This document shows, in pieces, positions 1 to 9,528 of a DNA stretch of 49,233 bases. Source of the DNA: an uncultured bacterium (GTDB lineage: Bacteria; Bacteroidota; Bacteroidia; Bacteroidales; Bacteroidaceae); NCBI GenBank assembly GCA_946188155.1, contig CAMHUC010000024.1, positions 1 to 49,233 of the forward strand, in the 5' to 3' direction. Within the stretch, counting starts at the first letter, position 1; the number at the start of each line of letters is the position of its first letter. Made by a program: the position numbers and the translations under genes. The notes under the pieces were generated by a model, which worked only from the letters and a program-made list of their open reading frames with translations, did not search any database and was not told the origin of the DNA.

Positions 1-51
1 CCGTACGGCAGTTTAGCAAACTGCTGGTTTCAGCCACTCACCCATCCTTCC
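1..51 (-). tRNA. tRNA-Ser(GCU), 5' part, cut by window edge
   Basis: Read on the minus strand, the sequence begins GGAAGGATGGGTGAGTGGCT, a serine-type acceptor and D arm. It is followed by an anticodon stem GCAGT/ACTGC enclosing the loop TTGCTAA, so the anticodon is GCT (serine AGC/AGU codons). The long variable arm, T arm and 3' end lie beyond base 1. A -7 box at 105-112 points into it. Confidence 0.9.
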
Positions 52-104
52 AAAAAGGAGGCTTTACGCTGCAAACCGTGGGGTTATCTCCTTGATTGCG
101 GGTG

Positions 105-112
105 CAAAGGTA
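105..112 (-). promoter_or_regulatory. -7 box for tRNA-Ser
   Basis: The minus strand reads TACCTTTG, matching the Bacteroidetes TAnnTTTG element, about 55 nt before the tRNA 5' end. The leader between them contains a weak 6-bp complementarity (55-60 with 88-93). Confidence 0.7.
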
Positions 113-756
113 CGGAGTTTTTTTGAAACCACCAAATCTTTTTGGCATTTTTTTTAAAAAAAGTTTGATTTTGCCTTTTTAGGAGAGGAATTCTGTCCCT
201 TTTTGCCTTATTCTGCTTACTTTTCAGATTATTTTAAATGTTTCCCAGAAAGCGAAAGACCTCGAGTTCAAAGCTTACTCCAAGCCGCTCGGACTGCCTC
301 CGAAGGAATCGCCTAGTCCAGAACAGCATACTGCAATGGCGAGGGCCGTTGAAAGAGAAATGAGATCGAATGCTCGTTCGGTATAGACAAGAGGACATAT
401 CAAGCCAATGATATAAGAGCCAAGCTCCCCGAAATCGCAGAATGTTGGACTGAGATTTGCTACTTCGCCAAGAATATGATTAGGACTGCCAATATGATGG
501 GCAGACATCCAAAACTATGTATATAAGCTTCTCCGAGAAAGGTTCCATGGGAAGGTCACGAAAACTCCCGCAAGTGTTAACAGACTTTCGTGGACACTAG
601 TGAACCAATATATCGGACCTCAGAGATACCAAATAATAGTGATTTAGAGCACGCGAAAGACTTGGGTTGAACGTATGTGAGCCTTTATTTCTAACATTTC
701 TGGGCTGTTTGTTCACATTTTTATCTCGACTGGTATAAAATCTCGGAAATTTTATC
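113..756. other. Intergenic stretch without intact gene; possible decayed coding remnant
   Basis: No convincing ORF lies between the tRNA-Ser promoter and the promoter of the FAD protein. On the plus strand, about 252-386 and 380-520 read as protein-like fragments in two different frames, each broken by stops. The second contains the stretch AKLPEIAECWTEICYF. This fits a frameshifted, decayed gene, but I recognise no family. A 77-codon reading frame on the minus strand (275-508) also exists and has no support. Confidence 0.3.
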
Positions 757-764
757 TAAATTTG
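757..764 (+). promoter_or_regulatory. -7 box for FAD-dependent protein
   Basis: TAAATTTG lies 20 nt before the ATG at 785 and matches TAnnTTTG. Confidence 0.65.
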
Positions 765-784
765 CAGAAAATTAGAAGAACTAT

Positions 785-2332
785 ATGGTGAGAGAATACC
801 AGATAAGGGTGATGCCCGAGGTGGCAGCCCAGGAGGATAGGTTGAAGAGGTGGCTGGCTGATGAATACGGGCTTGACTTGATGAGCATCAGCCAGGTGAG
901 AATACTCCGTCGTAGTATTGATGCCAGACAACGGCAGATATACGTCAACCTGAAAGTGAGGACGTACGTCGGCGAAGAGCCTGAAAACGATGAGTTCGTT
1001 TGGACGGAATACCCCGACGTGGAAGGCCGTCCACAGGTCATCGTTGTAGGTGCCGGTCCTGGCGGACTTTTTGCCGCCCTGCGGCTAATAGAGCTTGGTT
1101 ACCGTCCGATAGTGTTAGAGCGAGGCAAGAATGTGCATGAACGGAAGAAGGATTTGGCATCCATCACCTCCACGCAGCAGGTGGACAGCGAGAGCAACTA
1201 CTGTTTCGGCGAGGGTGGAGCAGGGGCCTACTCTGACGGCAAGCTCTACACTCGAAGCAAGAAGCGCGGCTCAACGGAGAAAATACTCAATGTGTTCTGT
1301 CAGCATGGGGCCTCGACGGCTATCCTGGCTGATGCCCATCCACACATAGGTACCGACCGATTGCCAAAGGTGATTGAGGCCATGCGCAATAATATAATAA
1401 GGTGTGGAGGGGAGGTACACTTTCAGACAAAGATGACGCAATTGATCCTCGATGGCGACAGAGTGGTAGGATGCCTAGCCGACAGGGAGTACCTTGGCCC
1501 TGTGATACTGGCTACAGGGCATTCTGCGCGAGACGTATACAGGTATCTCTCTGAAGCCAGGATTGAAATCGAGGCGAAGGGTATCGCTGTAGGCGTGAGG
1601 CTCGAGCATCCCTCATTATTAATAGACCAGATACAGTATCACTCGCGGCAGGGTAGGGGGCGCTGGTTGCCAGCAGCGGAATATTCGATGGTGACGCAGG
1701 TGGAGGGCCGGGGTGTCTACTCGTTCTGTATGTGTCCGGGCGGATTCGTTATTCCTGCGGCAACGGGACCAGAACAGATTGTGGTGAATGGCATGAGTCC
1801 TGCCAGTCGAGGTACCCAATGGTCGAACTCGGGCATGGTGGTAGAGGTGAGGCCAGAGGACATCGATGGCGACGATGAACTGAAAGTGATGAGGTATCAG
1901 GCAGAACTGGAACGCACGTGCTGGCAGCAGGGAAACATGCGCCAGACGGCTCCGGCTCAGCGGATGAGCGACTTTGTAGGCGGCCGCCTTAGCTACGACC
2001 TGCCCAGGTCGTCGTATGCGCCGGGGCTGATATCCAGTCCTCTGCATTTCTGGCTACCCAGTGAGATCTCACATAGGCTCCAGGAGGGATTCAAGGTGTT
2101 TGGTCGCCAGGCTCACGGGTTCCTGACGAATGAGGCTGTGCTGATAGCTGTAGAGACACGTACGAGCAGTCCGGTGAGGATTGTGAGAGATCGGGAAACA
2201 TTGCAACACGTTCGTATTCAGGGACTCTTCCCTTGTGGTGAAGGGGCAGGATATGCTGGTGGCATCGTTTCTGCCGGAGTCGATGGAGAGCGTTGTGCGG
2301 AGATGGCAGCAGCGTATTTGCAAAAATATTAG
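785..2332 (+). CDS. FAD-dependent oxidoreductase (COG2509-like)
   Basis: 515 residues. After an N-terminal region of about 80 residues comes a Rossmann dinucleotide-binding motif VIVVGAGPGG (residues 85-94) followed by GLFAALRLIELG. Further in is CFGEGGAGAYSDGKLYTR, typical of the uncharacterised FAD-dependent dehydrogenases of COG2509. Near the C-terminus, LFPCGEGAGYAGGIVSAGVDG is the second FAD-contacting segment of such flavoproteins. No signal peptide or membrane segment is seen, so it should be cytosolic. The substrate is unknown. The ATG at 785 is the first start after the -7 box. The cytidylate-kinase-like gene downstream has its own promoter, so the two are probably separate units. 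Confidence 0.85.
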   Translation: MVREYQIRVMPEVAAQEDRLKRWLADEYGLDLMSISQVRILRRSIDARQRQIYVNLKVRTYVGEEPENDEFVWTEYPDVEGRPQVIVVGAGPGGLFAALRLIELGYRPIVLERGKNVHERKKDLASITSTQQVDSESNYCFGEGGAGAYSDGKLYTRSKKRGSTEKILNVFCQHGASTAILADAHPHIGTDRLPKVIEAMRNNIIRCGGEVHFQTKMTQLILDGDRVVGCLADREYLGPVILATGHSARDVYRYLSEARIEIEAKGIAVGVRLEHPSLLIDQIQYHSRQGRGRWLPAAEYSMVTQVEGRGVYSFCMCPGGFVIPAATGPEQIVVNGMSPASRGTQWSNSGMVVEVRPEDIDGDDELKVMRYQAELERTCWQQGNMRQTAPAQRMSDFVGGRLSYDLPRSSYAPGLISSPLHFWLPSEISHRLQEGFKVFGRQAHGFLTNEAVLIAVETRTSSPVRIVRDRETLQHVRIQGLFPCGEGAGYAGGIVSAGVDGERCAEMAAAYLQKY

Positions 2333-2364
2333 GGAAAAGATTTGGTGGTTCCAGAATTTTTTCG

Positions 2365-2372
2365 TATCTTTG
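2365..2372 (+). promoter_or_regulatory. -7 box for cytidylate kinase-like gene
   Basis: TATCTTTG, 37 nt upstream of the ATG at 2410. Confidence 0.75.
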
Positions 2373-2409
2373 TGCCATAAATATTTACTAACTAAAAAAT
2401 ATAGGCACT

Positions 2410-3030
2410 ATGAACAGGGAGGATCAATTCGTCATTACCATCAGCCGCCAGTTCGGAACGGGCGGTCATGAGATTGGAGCAGAAATGGCTCGCCGACTGG
2501 GCGTGAAGCTTCTCGACAAGCAAATTATAAATGAGGTGGCTCGGCGGATGAACGTCGTTGAAGAAGCTATGGAGAAGATCGAGGCTCGTAATCCGCTGTG
2601 GCGCGATGACTTCAGTAGCTTTTACCGCAAGTATATGAGTCAGGCTGAGTATAGCGGCATGGAACACGACCGTACGTCGCATGAACTGTTTGAAGCCCAG
2701 GCCGAGGCCATCCGCTCAATAGTGTCCGAGGAGTCGTGCGTGCTGGTGGGCCGCTGCGGCTTCCACATCTTTGCCGACCACCCTAATGCGCTGAAAATCT
2801 TTGTACATTCTTCGGAGGACTGTCGCAAGCGTCGCATCGCTGAGAAGTACGACATGAGTCTGGCTGATGCCGCAGCGATGGTGGTGGATAACGACTACAG
2901 TCGCGAACTCTACACGAAAACTTTCACTGGCAAGGACTGGACTGATGCCCGCAATTACGACGTATCCATCGACGTGCGTAAGTTTGGAGTCAATGGTGCT
3001 GTCGACTTCCTGATGAAATGTATTGAGTAG
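2410..3030 (+). CDS. Cytidylate kinase-like family protein
   Basis: 206 residues. The N-terminus ITISRQFGTGGHEIGAEMAR resembles the glycine-rich phosphate-binding loop of the cytidylate kinase-like family (Cytidylate_kin2, PF13189) rather than classical Cmk. The middle stretch SCVLVGRCGFHIF, followed by a basic segment CRKRRIAEKY, fits an NMP-kinase fold with its lid arginines. Phosphoryl transfer to a nucleotide or other small molecule is expected from the fold, but the substrate cannot be read from sequence. It has its own -7 box and is followed by a large hairpin repeat (3041-3137) that may end the transcript. Confidence 0.85.
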   Translation: MNREDQFVITISRQFGTGGHEIGAEMARRLGVKLLDKQIINEVARRMNVVEEAMEKIEARNPLWRDDFSSFYRKYMSQAEYSGMEHDRTSHELFEAQAEAIRSIVSEESCVLVGRCGFHIFADHPNALKIFVHSSEDCRKRRIAEKYDMSLADAAAMVVDNDYSRELYTKTFTGKDWTDARNYDVSIDVRKFGVNGAVDFLMKCIE

Positions 3031-3040
3031 TCTTTAATTT

Positions 3041-3137
3041 ACGGTTTACAGTTTACGGTTTACAGTTGATTACATTTGCTGGCAGAAGGCTTGCAGGGTA
3101 ATCATGTGTAAAGCGTAAACTGCAAACTATAAACTGT
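3041..3137. repeat. Interspersed long hairpin repeat, copy A
   Basis: The left arm (3041-3073) and right arm (3098-3137) are complementary, built from reiterated GTTTAC/GTAAAC words ending in GATTAC/GTAATC. The 24-nt loop (3074-3097) is the reverse complement of the loop in copy B at 6517-6599. It lies 10 nt after the kinase-like gene and may also work as a terminator. Confidence 0.8.
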
Positions 3138-3186
3138 ATAAAACAACATTTTCGATAGAAAATTTGCGGGAATACCGATTTTTTAG

Positions 3187-3194
3187 TAATTTTG
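3187..3194 (+). promoter_or_regulatory. -7 box for pheT
   Basis: TAATTTTG, 45 nt upstream of the pheT ATG. Confidence 0.65.
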
Positions 3195-3239
3195 CACCTT
3201 GAAATTTCAAATCAGAGTAATTACTAAAGAATAGGTATA

Positions 3240-5705
3240 ATGAATATTTCCTACAAATGGTTGAAGGAATACGTTGATTTCGACCTTACTGCTCAGCAGG
3301 TGGCTGACGCTCTGACATCGACAGGTCTTGAAGTCGACGCATTGGAAGAAGTACAAAGTATCAAGGGCGGTCTGAAGGGGCTCTATGTGGGCCAGGTGCT
3401 CACCTGTGAGATGCATCCCAATTCAGACCATCTGCATGTGACTACGGTAGACCTTGGCCGTAGCGAGCCCTCACAGATTGTCTGTGGCGCACCCAATGTG
3501 GCAGCCGGGCAGAAGGTGATTGTAGCCGATTTGGGCTGCGTGCTCTATGACGGCGACAAGGAGTTCCAGATAAAGAAATCGAAGCTGCGTGGCGTGGAGT
3601 CGTGTGGCATGATCTGTGCTGAGGACGAGATTGGTATTGGCAACGACCACTCGGGCATCATCGTGCTGCCGGAGGATGCCGTAGTGGGCACCCCCGCCGC
3701 AGAATATTACCACCTGGAGAGCGATTGGCTCATTGAGGTGGACATCACCGCCAACCGTGCCGACGGACTGAGCCACTGGGGCGTGGCGCGCGACCTGTAT
3801 GCCTGGCTGAAGAGCAATGGCTATGAGACACAGCTTCACCGCCCTGACTGCTCGGAGTTCAAGGTTGACAATCACGACCTGCCTATTGAAGTGTCTATCG
3901 AGAACCGTGAGGCATGCAAGCGCTATGCCTGTGTTAGCGTGACGGACTGTGAGGTGAAAGAGTCGCCCGAGTGGCTGAAAAATCGGCTGACCGCTGTTGG
4001 ACTGCGTCCGATTAACAATATCGTGGACATCACCAACTATATCATGATGGCTTACGGCCAGCCCCTGCACACCTTCGATGCCGACATGGTGAAGGGGCAC
4101 AAGATTGTTGTGAAGACCATGCCTGAGGGTACGCCCTTCGAGACACTCGACGGCGTGGAGCACAAGCTCTCCGACCGCGACCTGGCCATCTGCAATGCCG
4201 AAGAGCCGATGTGTATCGCCGGTGTGTTCGGCGGTAAAGGCAGTGGCACGTATGAGACCACGAAGAACGTGGTGCTCGAGAGTGCCTACTTCCACCCCAC
4301 GTGGATCCGTAAGAGTGCTCGCCGTCACGGTCTGTCGACCGATGCCTCGTTCCGCTTCGAGCGCGGCGTTGACCCCAACGGCACCATCTACGCACTTAAG
4401 CAGGCGGCCATTCTCTGTCAGCAGCTGGCAGGCGGCAAGGTGTCGATGGAGGTGTGCGACGTCTACCCCGAGCCTATCGCGAACGCTGTAGTCGACCTAA
4501 GATTTAAATATGTTCACGACCTGGTGGGCAAGGAGATTCCCCACGAGAAGATCAAGGCCATCTGCGAGAGCTTGGAGATGAAGGTATTGAGCGAGACTCC
4601 CGAGGGACTGAAACTTGAGGTGCCGGCCTACCGAGTTGACGTGCTGCGCCCCTGCGACGTGGTGGAGGACATCCTTCGTATCTATGGATATAATAATGTG
4701 GAGATACCCACCCAGCTTAAGTCGTCGCTCGTGATTAAGGGCGACGAGGACCGCAAGCACAAACTTGCCAACATCGTAAGCGAGCAGCTCGTGGGCGAGG
4801 GCTTCAACGAAATCCTCTGCAACTCGTTAAGTAAACTGTCGTACTACGACAGTCTACAGAACAGTTATCCGGCAGAGAACTGCGTCAGAATTATGAACCC
4901 GCTGTCGAGTGACCTCAACGTGATGCGCCAGACACTGCTCTTTGGCGGACTGGAGAGCATTCAGCACAATGTGAACCGCAAGCGTCAGAACCTGCGTTTC
5001 TTCGAATTCGGCAACGTGTATCACTACGACCCCGCTAAGCAGAACGACGACGACCCCATGCAGGCTTATAAGGAGCAAAACCATTGCGGGCTATGGGTGA
5101 CAGGCAAACGCGTGGAGGGTTCTTGGGCTCATCAGAACGAGGACTCTACCTTCTACGAGCTGTCAGCCTACGTTGAGAACATCCTGCGCCGCATAGGTCT
5201 GAAGCCAGGTATGACGGTTCGAAAGAAATCGGAGAACGACATCTTTGCCAGTGGTCTGACCATCGAGAACCGTGGCGGCAAGAAACTTATCGAGATGGGT
5301 ATCATCAACAAGAAACTACAGAAGCAGTTCGGTCTGGAAACACCTGTCTACTACGCCGAGCTGAACTGGACACAGCTGATGAAGGTCACCAAGAAGAACG
5401 AGGTGCTCTATACCGAGGTGCCCAAGTTCCCCGCCGTCAGCCGCGACCTGGCTCTGCTGGTGGACAATGCTGTGGAGTTCGCCCAGATAGAGCAGATAGC
5501 CCGACAGACGGAAAAGAAATTTCTTAAGAAGGTGGAACTCTTCGATGTCTACGAAGGGGAAAAGCTGCCCCAGGGCAAGAAGTCGTATGCCGTCAACTTC
5601 ATTCTGCAGGACGAGGAGAAGACGATGGGCGACAAGCAGATAGACACCATCATGCAGAAGCTAATCCAGAACCTGAAGAAGCAGCTCAATGCCGAACTGC
5701 GGTAA
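3240..5705 (+). CDS. pheT: Phenylalanyl-tRNA synthetase beta subunit
   Basis: 821 residues, normal for bacterial PheT, the beta chain of the cytosolic alpha2-beta2 enzyme that charges tRNA-Phe. An N-terminal B1 region leads into an EMAP-like tRNA-binding domain from about residue 40 to 150 (HPNSDHLHV near 58). Then come the B3/B4 editing region (about 210-390) and the B5 and catalytic-like core. The last roughly 95 residues (VPKFPAVSRDLALLV onwards) are the ferredoxin-fold anticodon-binding domain. The alpha subunit gene is not adjacent, which is common in Bacteroidetes. yebC follows after 76 nt of A/T-rich repeats with no clear -7 box, so the two may be cotranscribed. Confidence 0.97.
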   Translation: MNISYKWLKEYVDFDLTAQQVADALTSTGLEVDALEEVQSIKGGLKGLYVGQVLTCEMHPNSDHLHVTTVDLGRSEPSQIVCGAPNVAAGQKVIVADLGCVLYDGDKEFQIKKSKLRGVESCGMICAEDEIGIGNDHSGIIVLPEDAVVGTPAAEYYHLESDWLIEVDITANRADGLSHWGVARDLYAWLKSNGYETQLHRPDCSEFKVDNHDLPIEVSIENREACKRYACVSVTDCEVKESPEWLKNRLTAVGLRPINNIVDITNYIMMAYGQPLHTFDADMVKGHKIVVKTMPEGTPFETLDGVEHKLSDRDLAICNAEEPMCIAGVFGGKGSGTYETTKNVVLESAYFHPTWIRKSARRHGLSTDASFRFERGVDPNGTIYALKQAAILCQQLAGGKVSMEVCDVYPEPIANAVVDLRFKYVHDLVGKEIPHEKIKAICESLEMKVLSETPEGLKLEVPAYRVDVLRPCDVVEDILRIYGYNNVEIPTQLKSSLVIKGDEDRKHKLANIVSEQLVGEGFNEILCNSLSKLSYYDSLQNSYPAENCVRIMNPLSSDLNVMRQTLLFGGLESIQHNVNRKRQNLRFFEFGNVYHYDPAKQNDDDPMQAYKEQNHCGLWVTGKRVEGSWAHQNEDSTFYELSAYVENILRRIGLKPGMTVRKKSENDIFASGLTIENRGGKKLIEMGIINKKLQKQFGLETPVYYAELNWTQLMKVTKKNEVLYTEVPKFPAVSRDLALLVDNAVEFAQIEQIARQTEKKFLKKVELFDVYEGEKLPQGKKSYAVNFILQDEEKTMGDKQIDTIMQKLIQNLKKQLNAELR

Positions 5706-5781
5706 TTGGACAATTCCACCATTTGCCCATTACCGTCTTTAATAGTAAAATTGTAAAATCGTAAAATAGTAAATTCAATCA

Positions 5782-6507
5782 ATGGGAAGAGCATTTGAAT
5801 ATCGTAAGGCTACGAAGCTGAAGCGATGGGGCCACATGGCCAAGACATTTACCAAGATCGGCAAGCAGATCGCCATCGCCGTGAAGGCTGGCGGCCCGGA
5901 GCCAGAGAACAACCCCGCACTCCGTGCCATCATCGCCAATGCCAAGCGCGAGAACATGCCCAAGGACAACATCGAGCGTGCCATCAAGAACGCCATGGGC
6001 AAAGACCAGAGTGACTACAAGGAGGTGACTTACGAGGGATACGGCCCTCACGGCATTGCCATTTTCGTGGAGACGCTGACCGACAACACTACCCGTACGG
6101 TGGGCGATGTGCGCTCAGTATTCAACAAGTTCAACGGGAATCTCGGAACACAGGGTTCGCTCTCGTTCCTTTTTGACCATAAAGCCGTGTTCACTTTCAA
6201 GAAGAAGGACGGACTGGATATGGACGAGATGATCCTCGACCTGATCGACTATGGCGTGGAGGATGAGTTCGACGAGGACGAAGAGGAGAACAGCATCACC
6301 ATCTATGGCGACCCCTCCAGCTTCGGTGCCATCCAGAAGCATCTCGAGGAGAACGGATTCGAGGTGACGGGCGCAGAGTTCACCCGTATCCCCAACGACC
6401 TGAAGGAGGTTACTGCCGAGCAGCGCGAGACCATCGACAAGATGGTGGAGAAGCTCGAGGACTTCGATGACGTGCAGACGGTTTACACCAATATGCAGCC
6501 GGAGTAA
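5782..6507 (+). CDS. yebC: YebC/PmpR/TACO1 family protein
   Basis: 241 residues. The N-terminal signature GRAFEYRKATKLKRWGHMAK, then KTFTKIGKQIAIAVKAGG and NMPKDNIERAIKNA, is diagnostic of the YebC family. The family is described as transcriptional regulators in some species and as factors relieving ribosome stalling in others; sequence alone does not choose. The acidic stretch DEFDEDEEENS (about 150-160) precedes the C-terminal domain. It probably sits in the pheT transcript. A hairpin repeat lies directly downstream (6517-6599). Confidence 0.93.
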   Translation: MGRAFEYRKATKLKRWGHMAKTFTKIGKQIAIAVKAGGPEPENNPALRAIIANAKRENMPKDNIERAIKNAMGKDQSDYKEVTYEGYGPHGIAIFVETLTDNTTRTVGDVRSVFNKFNGNLGTQGSLSFLFDHKAVFTFKKKDGLDMDEMILDLIDYGVEDEFDEDEEENSITIYGDPSSFGAIQKHLEENGFEVTGAEFTRIPNDLKEVTAEQRETIDKMVEKLEDFDDVQTVYTNMQPE

Positions 6508-6516
6508 TCTGCTCTT

Positions 6517-6599
6517 GTTTACAGTTTACGGTTTACAGTTGATTACTTGCAAGCCAAACGCCAGCAAATGTAATCATCTGTAAACTGTAAACCGTAAAC
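6517..6599. repeat. Interspersed long hairpin repeat, copy B (loop inverted relative to copy A)
   Basis: Two 30-nt arms (6517-6546 and 6570-6599) are complementary with a few mismatches. They are made of the same GTTTAC/GTAAAC words as copy A and end GATTAC/GTAATC. The 23-nt loop matches the reverse complement of copy A's loop (shared GCAAGCC and GCCAGCAAAT), so the element sits in the opposite orientation. It lies 9 nt after yebC and before the converging lipoprotein gene, where it could serve as a two-way terminator. Confidence 0.85.
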
Positions 6600-6614
6600 C
6601 GCCTCCCCCCCAAC

Positions 6615-7001
6615 TCAATAGTCTTTCTTCGTAAGAAGCACATCGAAGTAGACCGTGTTCGGGTCTTTCGCCGAACGGTAGGAGTACTCGAAGCTATAGC
6701 CCTCGTCCTTATAGTCCTGTACGGCAGTCGTGTTCTTTAGCTCTTTCCTGAGCAGCTCCTTCACTTCGTCCTTATTGTAGGCATCGGCACGGTCGGAGTT
6801 GCCCGTCAGCTTATAGTAATAATGAATGGTGTGAGTAGACCGTTCGAAGGCCATACTGTCCATCATAATTTCATCGGCTATCATTGTTGGACAATTCTTG
6901 CGGGTAAATTCTTTCGCCTCGCGGTCGCACCTGTCCTCCATCGACTCCTGACAAGCCCCTAAAGCGGCAGCTGCCAGCAATAACAGAAATGTTTTTTTCA
7001 T
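6615..7001 (-). CDS. Small predicted lipoprotein, unknown function
   Basis: 128 residues from the ATG at 7001. The start [18 protein letters not shown] is a lipoprotein signal with lipobox LGAC, so export and lipid attachment are likely. The mature part is charged and carries no domain I recognise. I reject the upstream ATG at 7043: the -7 box at 7023-7030 lies inside that extension. It diverges from lepA. Confidence 0.8.
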   Translation of the reverse strand: MKKTFLLLLAAAALGACQESMEDRCDREAKEFTRKNCPTMIADEIMMDSMAFERSTHTIHYYYKLTGNSDRADAYNKDEVKELLRKELKNTTAVQDYKDEGYSFEYSYRSAKDPNTVYFDVLLTKKDY

Positions 7002-7022
7002 AACGAACTCTATTTTTCGCTG

Positions 7023-7030
7023 CAAAGTTA
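7023..7030 (-). promoter_or_regulatory. -7 box for the lipoprotein gene
   Basis: The minus strand reads TAACTTTG, 21 nt before the ATG at 7001. It fixes the start. Confidence 0.75.
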
Positions 7031-7072
7031 CAAAAAAAAGCAAAAACTATTGGTGAAAAGAAGTATTTTTTG

Positions 7073-7080
7073 TAACTTTG
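7073..7080 (+). promoter_or_regulatory. -7 box for lepA
   Basis: TAACTTTG, 23 nt before the ATG at 7104. It rules out the upstream in-frame ATG at 7050. Confidence 0.8.
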
Positions 7081-7103
7081 CACTTCAAAGAACACGTAAG
7101 TTA

Positions 7104-8885
<1,782 letters not shown>

Positions 8886-8911
8886 TAACATATTACTAGA
8901 ACTAATCATTT

Positions 8912-9514
8912 ATGGCAAACAACAGCTTGACCCCCCGAGACGTAGCCCGTGAACTGGCCCGTCGCTACAGCACGATGACACACGAAGAGCTCGATATGCT
9001 GGAGAGCATACTCGTGCCGATGAAATATGCGAAGAACGAGATGATTCTCCGGGAGGGAGAGACGTGTACCAACATCTACTGGGTAGTGAAGGGGCTCGTT
9101 CGTCAATACTATTTCAAGAACGGAAAGGAATTGACCGAATACATGGCTACCGAAAACAATATCGTGATGTGCATTGAGAGCCTCTTCCGTGAGCAGCCCA
9201 CACACCTGCAGATCAAGGCCCTCGAGCCAACCATTCTCATCGCCCTGCCAAAGGCGGAACTGGAGGCCGTGGCCATGAAGAGCGTCAACATTCAGATTCT
9301 CTACCGCAAAATCCTGGAGGAGTCGCTTATCCTCTCCCAGATACACGCCGACATGCTGCGCTTCGAGAGTGCCCAGGACCGCTATCAGAAGCTTATCAAG
9401 CGGCAGCCGCAGCTGGTGCTTCGCGCACCGCTGGTCTACATCGCCAGCTATCTGCAGATGACGCCCGAGACCCTCTCCCGCGTCCGCACTGCCGCACTCA
9501 TGGAGGAAAAGTAG
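8912..9514 (+). CDS. Crp/Fnr-family transcriptional regulator
   Basis: 200 residues. An N-terminal helical lead is followed by a cyclic-nucleotide-binding-type beta barrel (about 30-130; ILREGETCTNIYWVVKGLVR). The C-terminal helix-turn-helix is in VYIASYLQMTPETLSRVR (about 178-195). The effector pocket does not obviously carry the cAMP-binding arginine/threonine set, and many Bacteroidetes members have no known ligand. It lies 26 nt after lepA and ends 14 nt from the convergent ABC gene, with no clear terminator between. Confidence 0.87.
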   Translation: MANNSLTPRDVARELARRYSTMTHEELDMLESILVPMKYAKNEMILREGETCTNIYWVVKGLVRQYYFKNGKELTEYMATENNIVMCIESLFREQPTHLQIKALEPTILIALPKAELEAVAMKSVNIQILYRKILEESLILSQIHADMLRFESAQDRYQKLIKRQPQLVLRAPLVYIASYLQMTPETLSRVRTAALMEEK

Positions 9515-9528
9515 CCTTCAAGTTTTGA

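Noticed and set aside
55..93. Structured regulatory leader before tRNA-Ser
   Set aside because: Only six complementary bases around a 27-nt loop; too weak to call.
3471..4328. Long minus-strand frame opposite pheT
   Set aside because: It lies fully inside pheT, has no recognisable motif and reflects codon bias of the true gene. The same holds for long antisense frames at 14871-15764, 11546-12370, 36014-36898 and 42303-43172.
7050..7103. N-terminal extension of LepA from an ATG at 7050
   Set aside because: The -7 box at 7073-7080 lies inside it, and LepA starts at MNQIRNF by family comparison.
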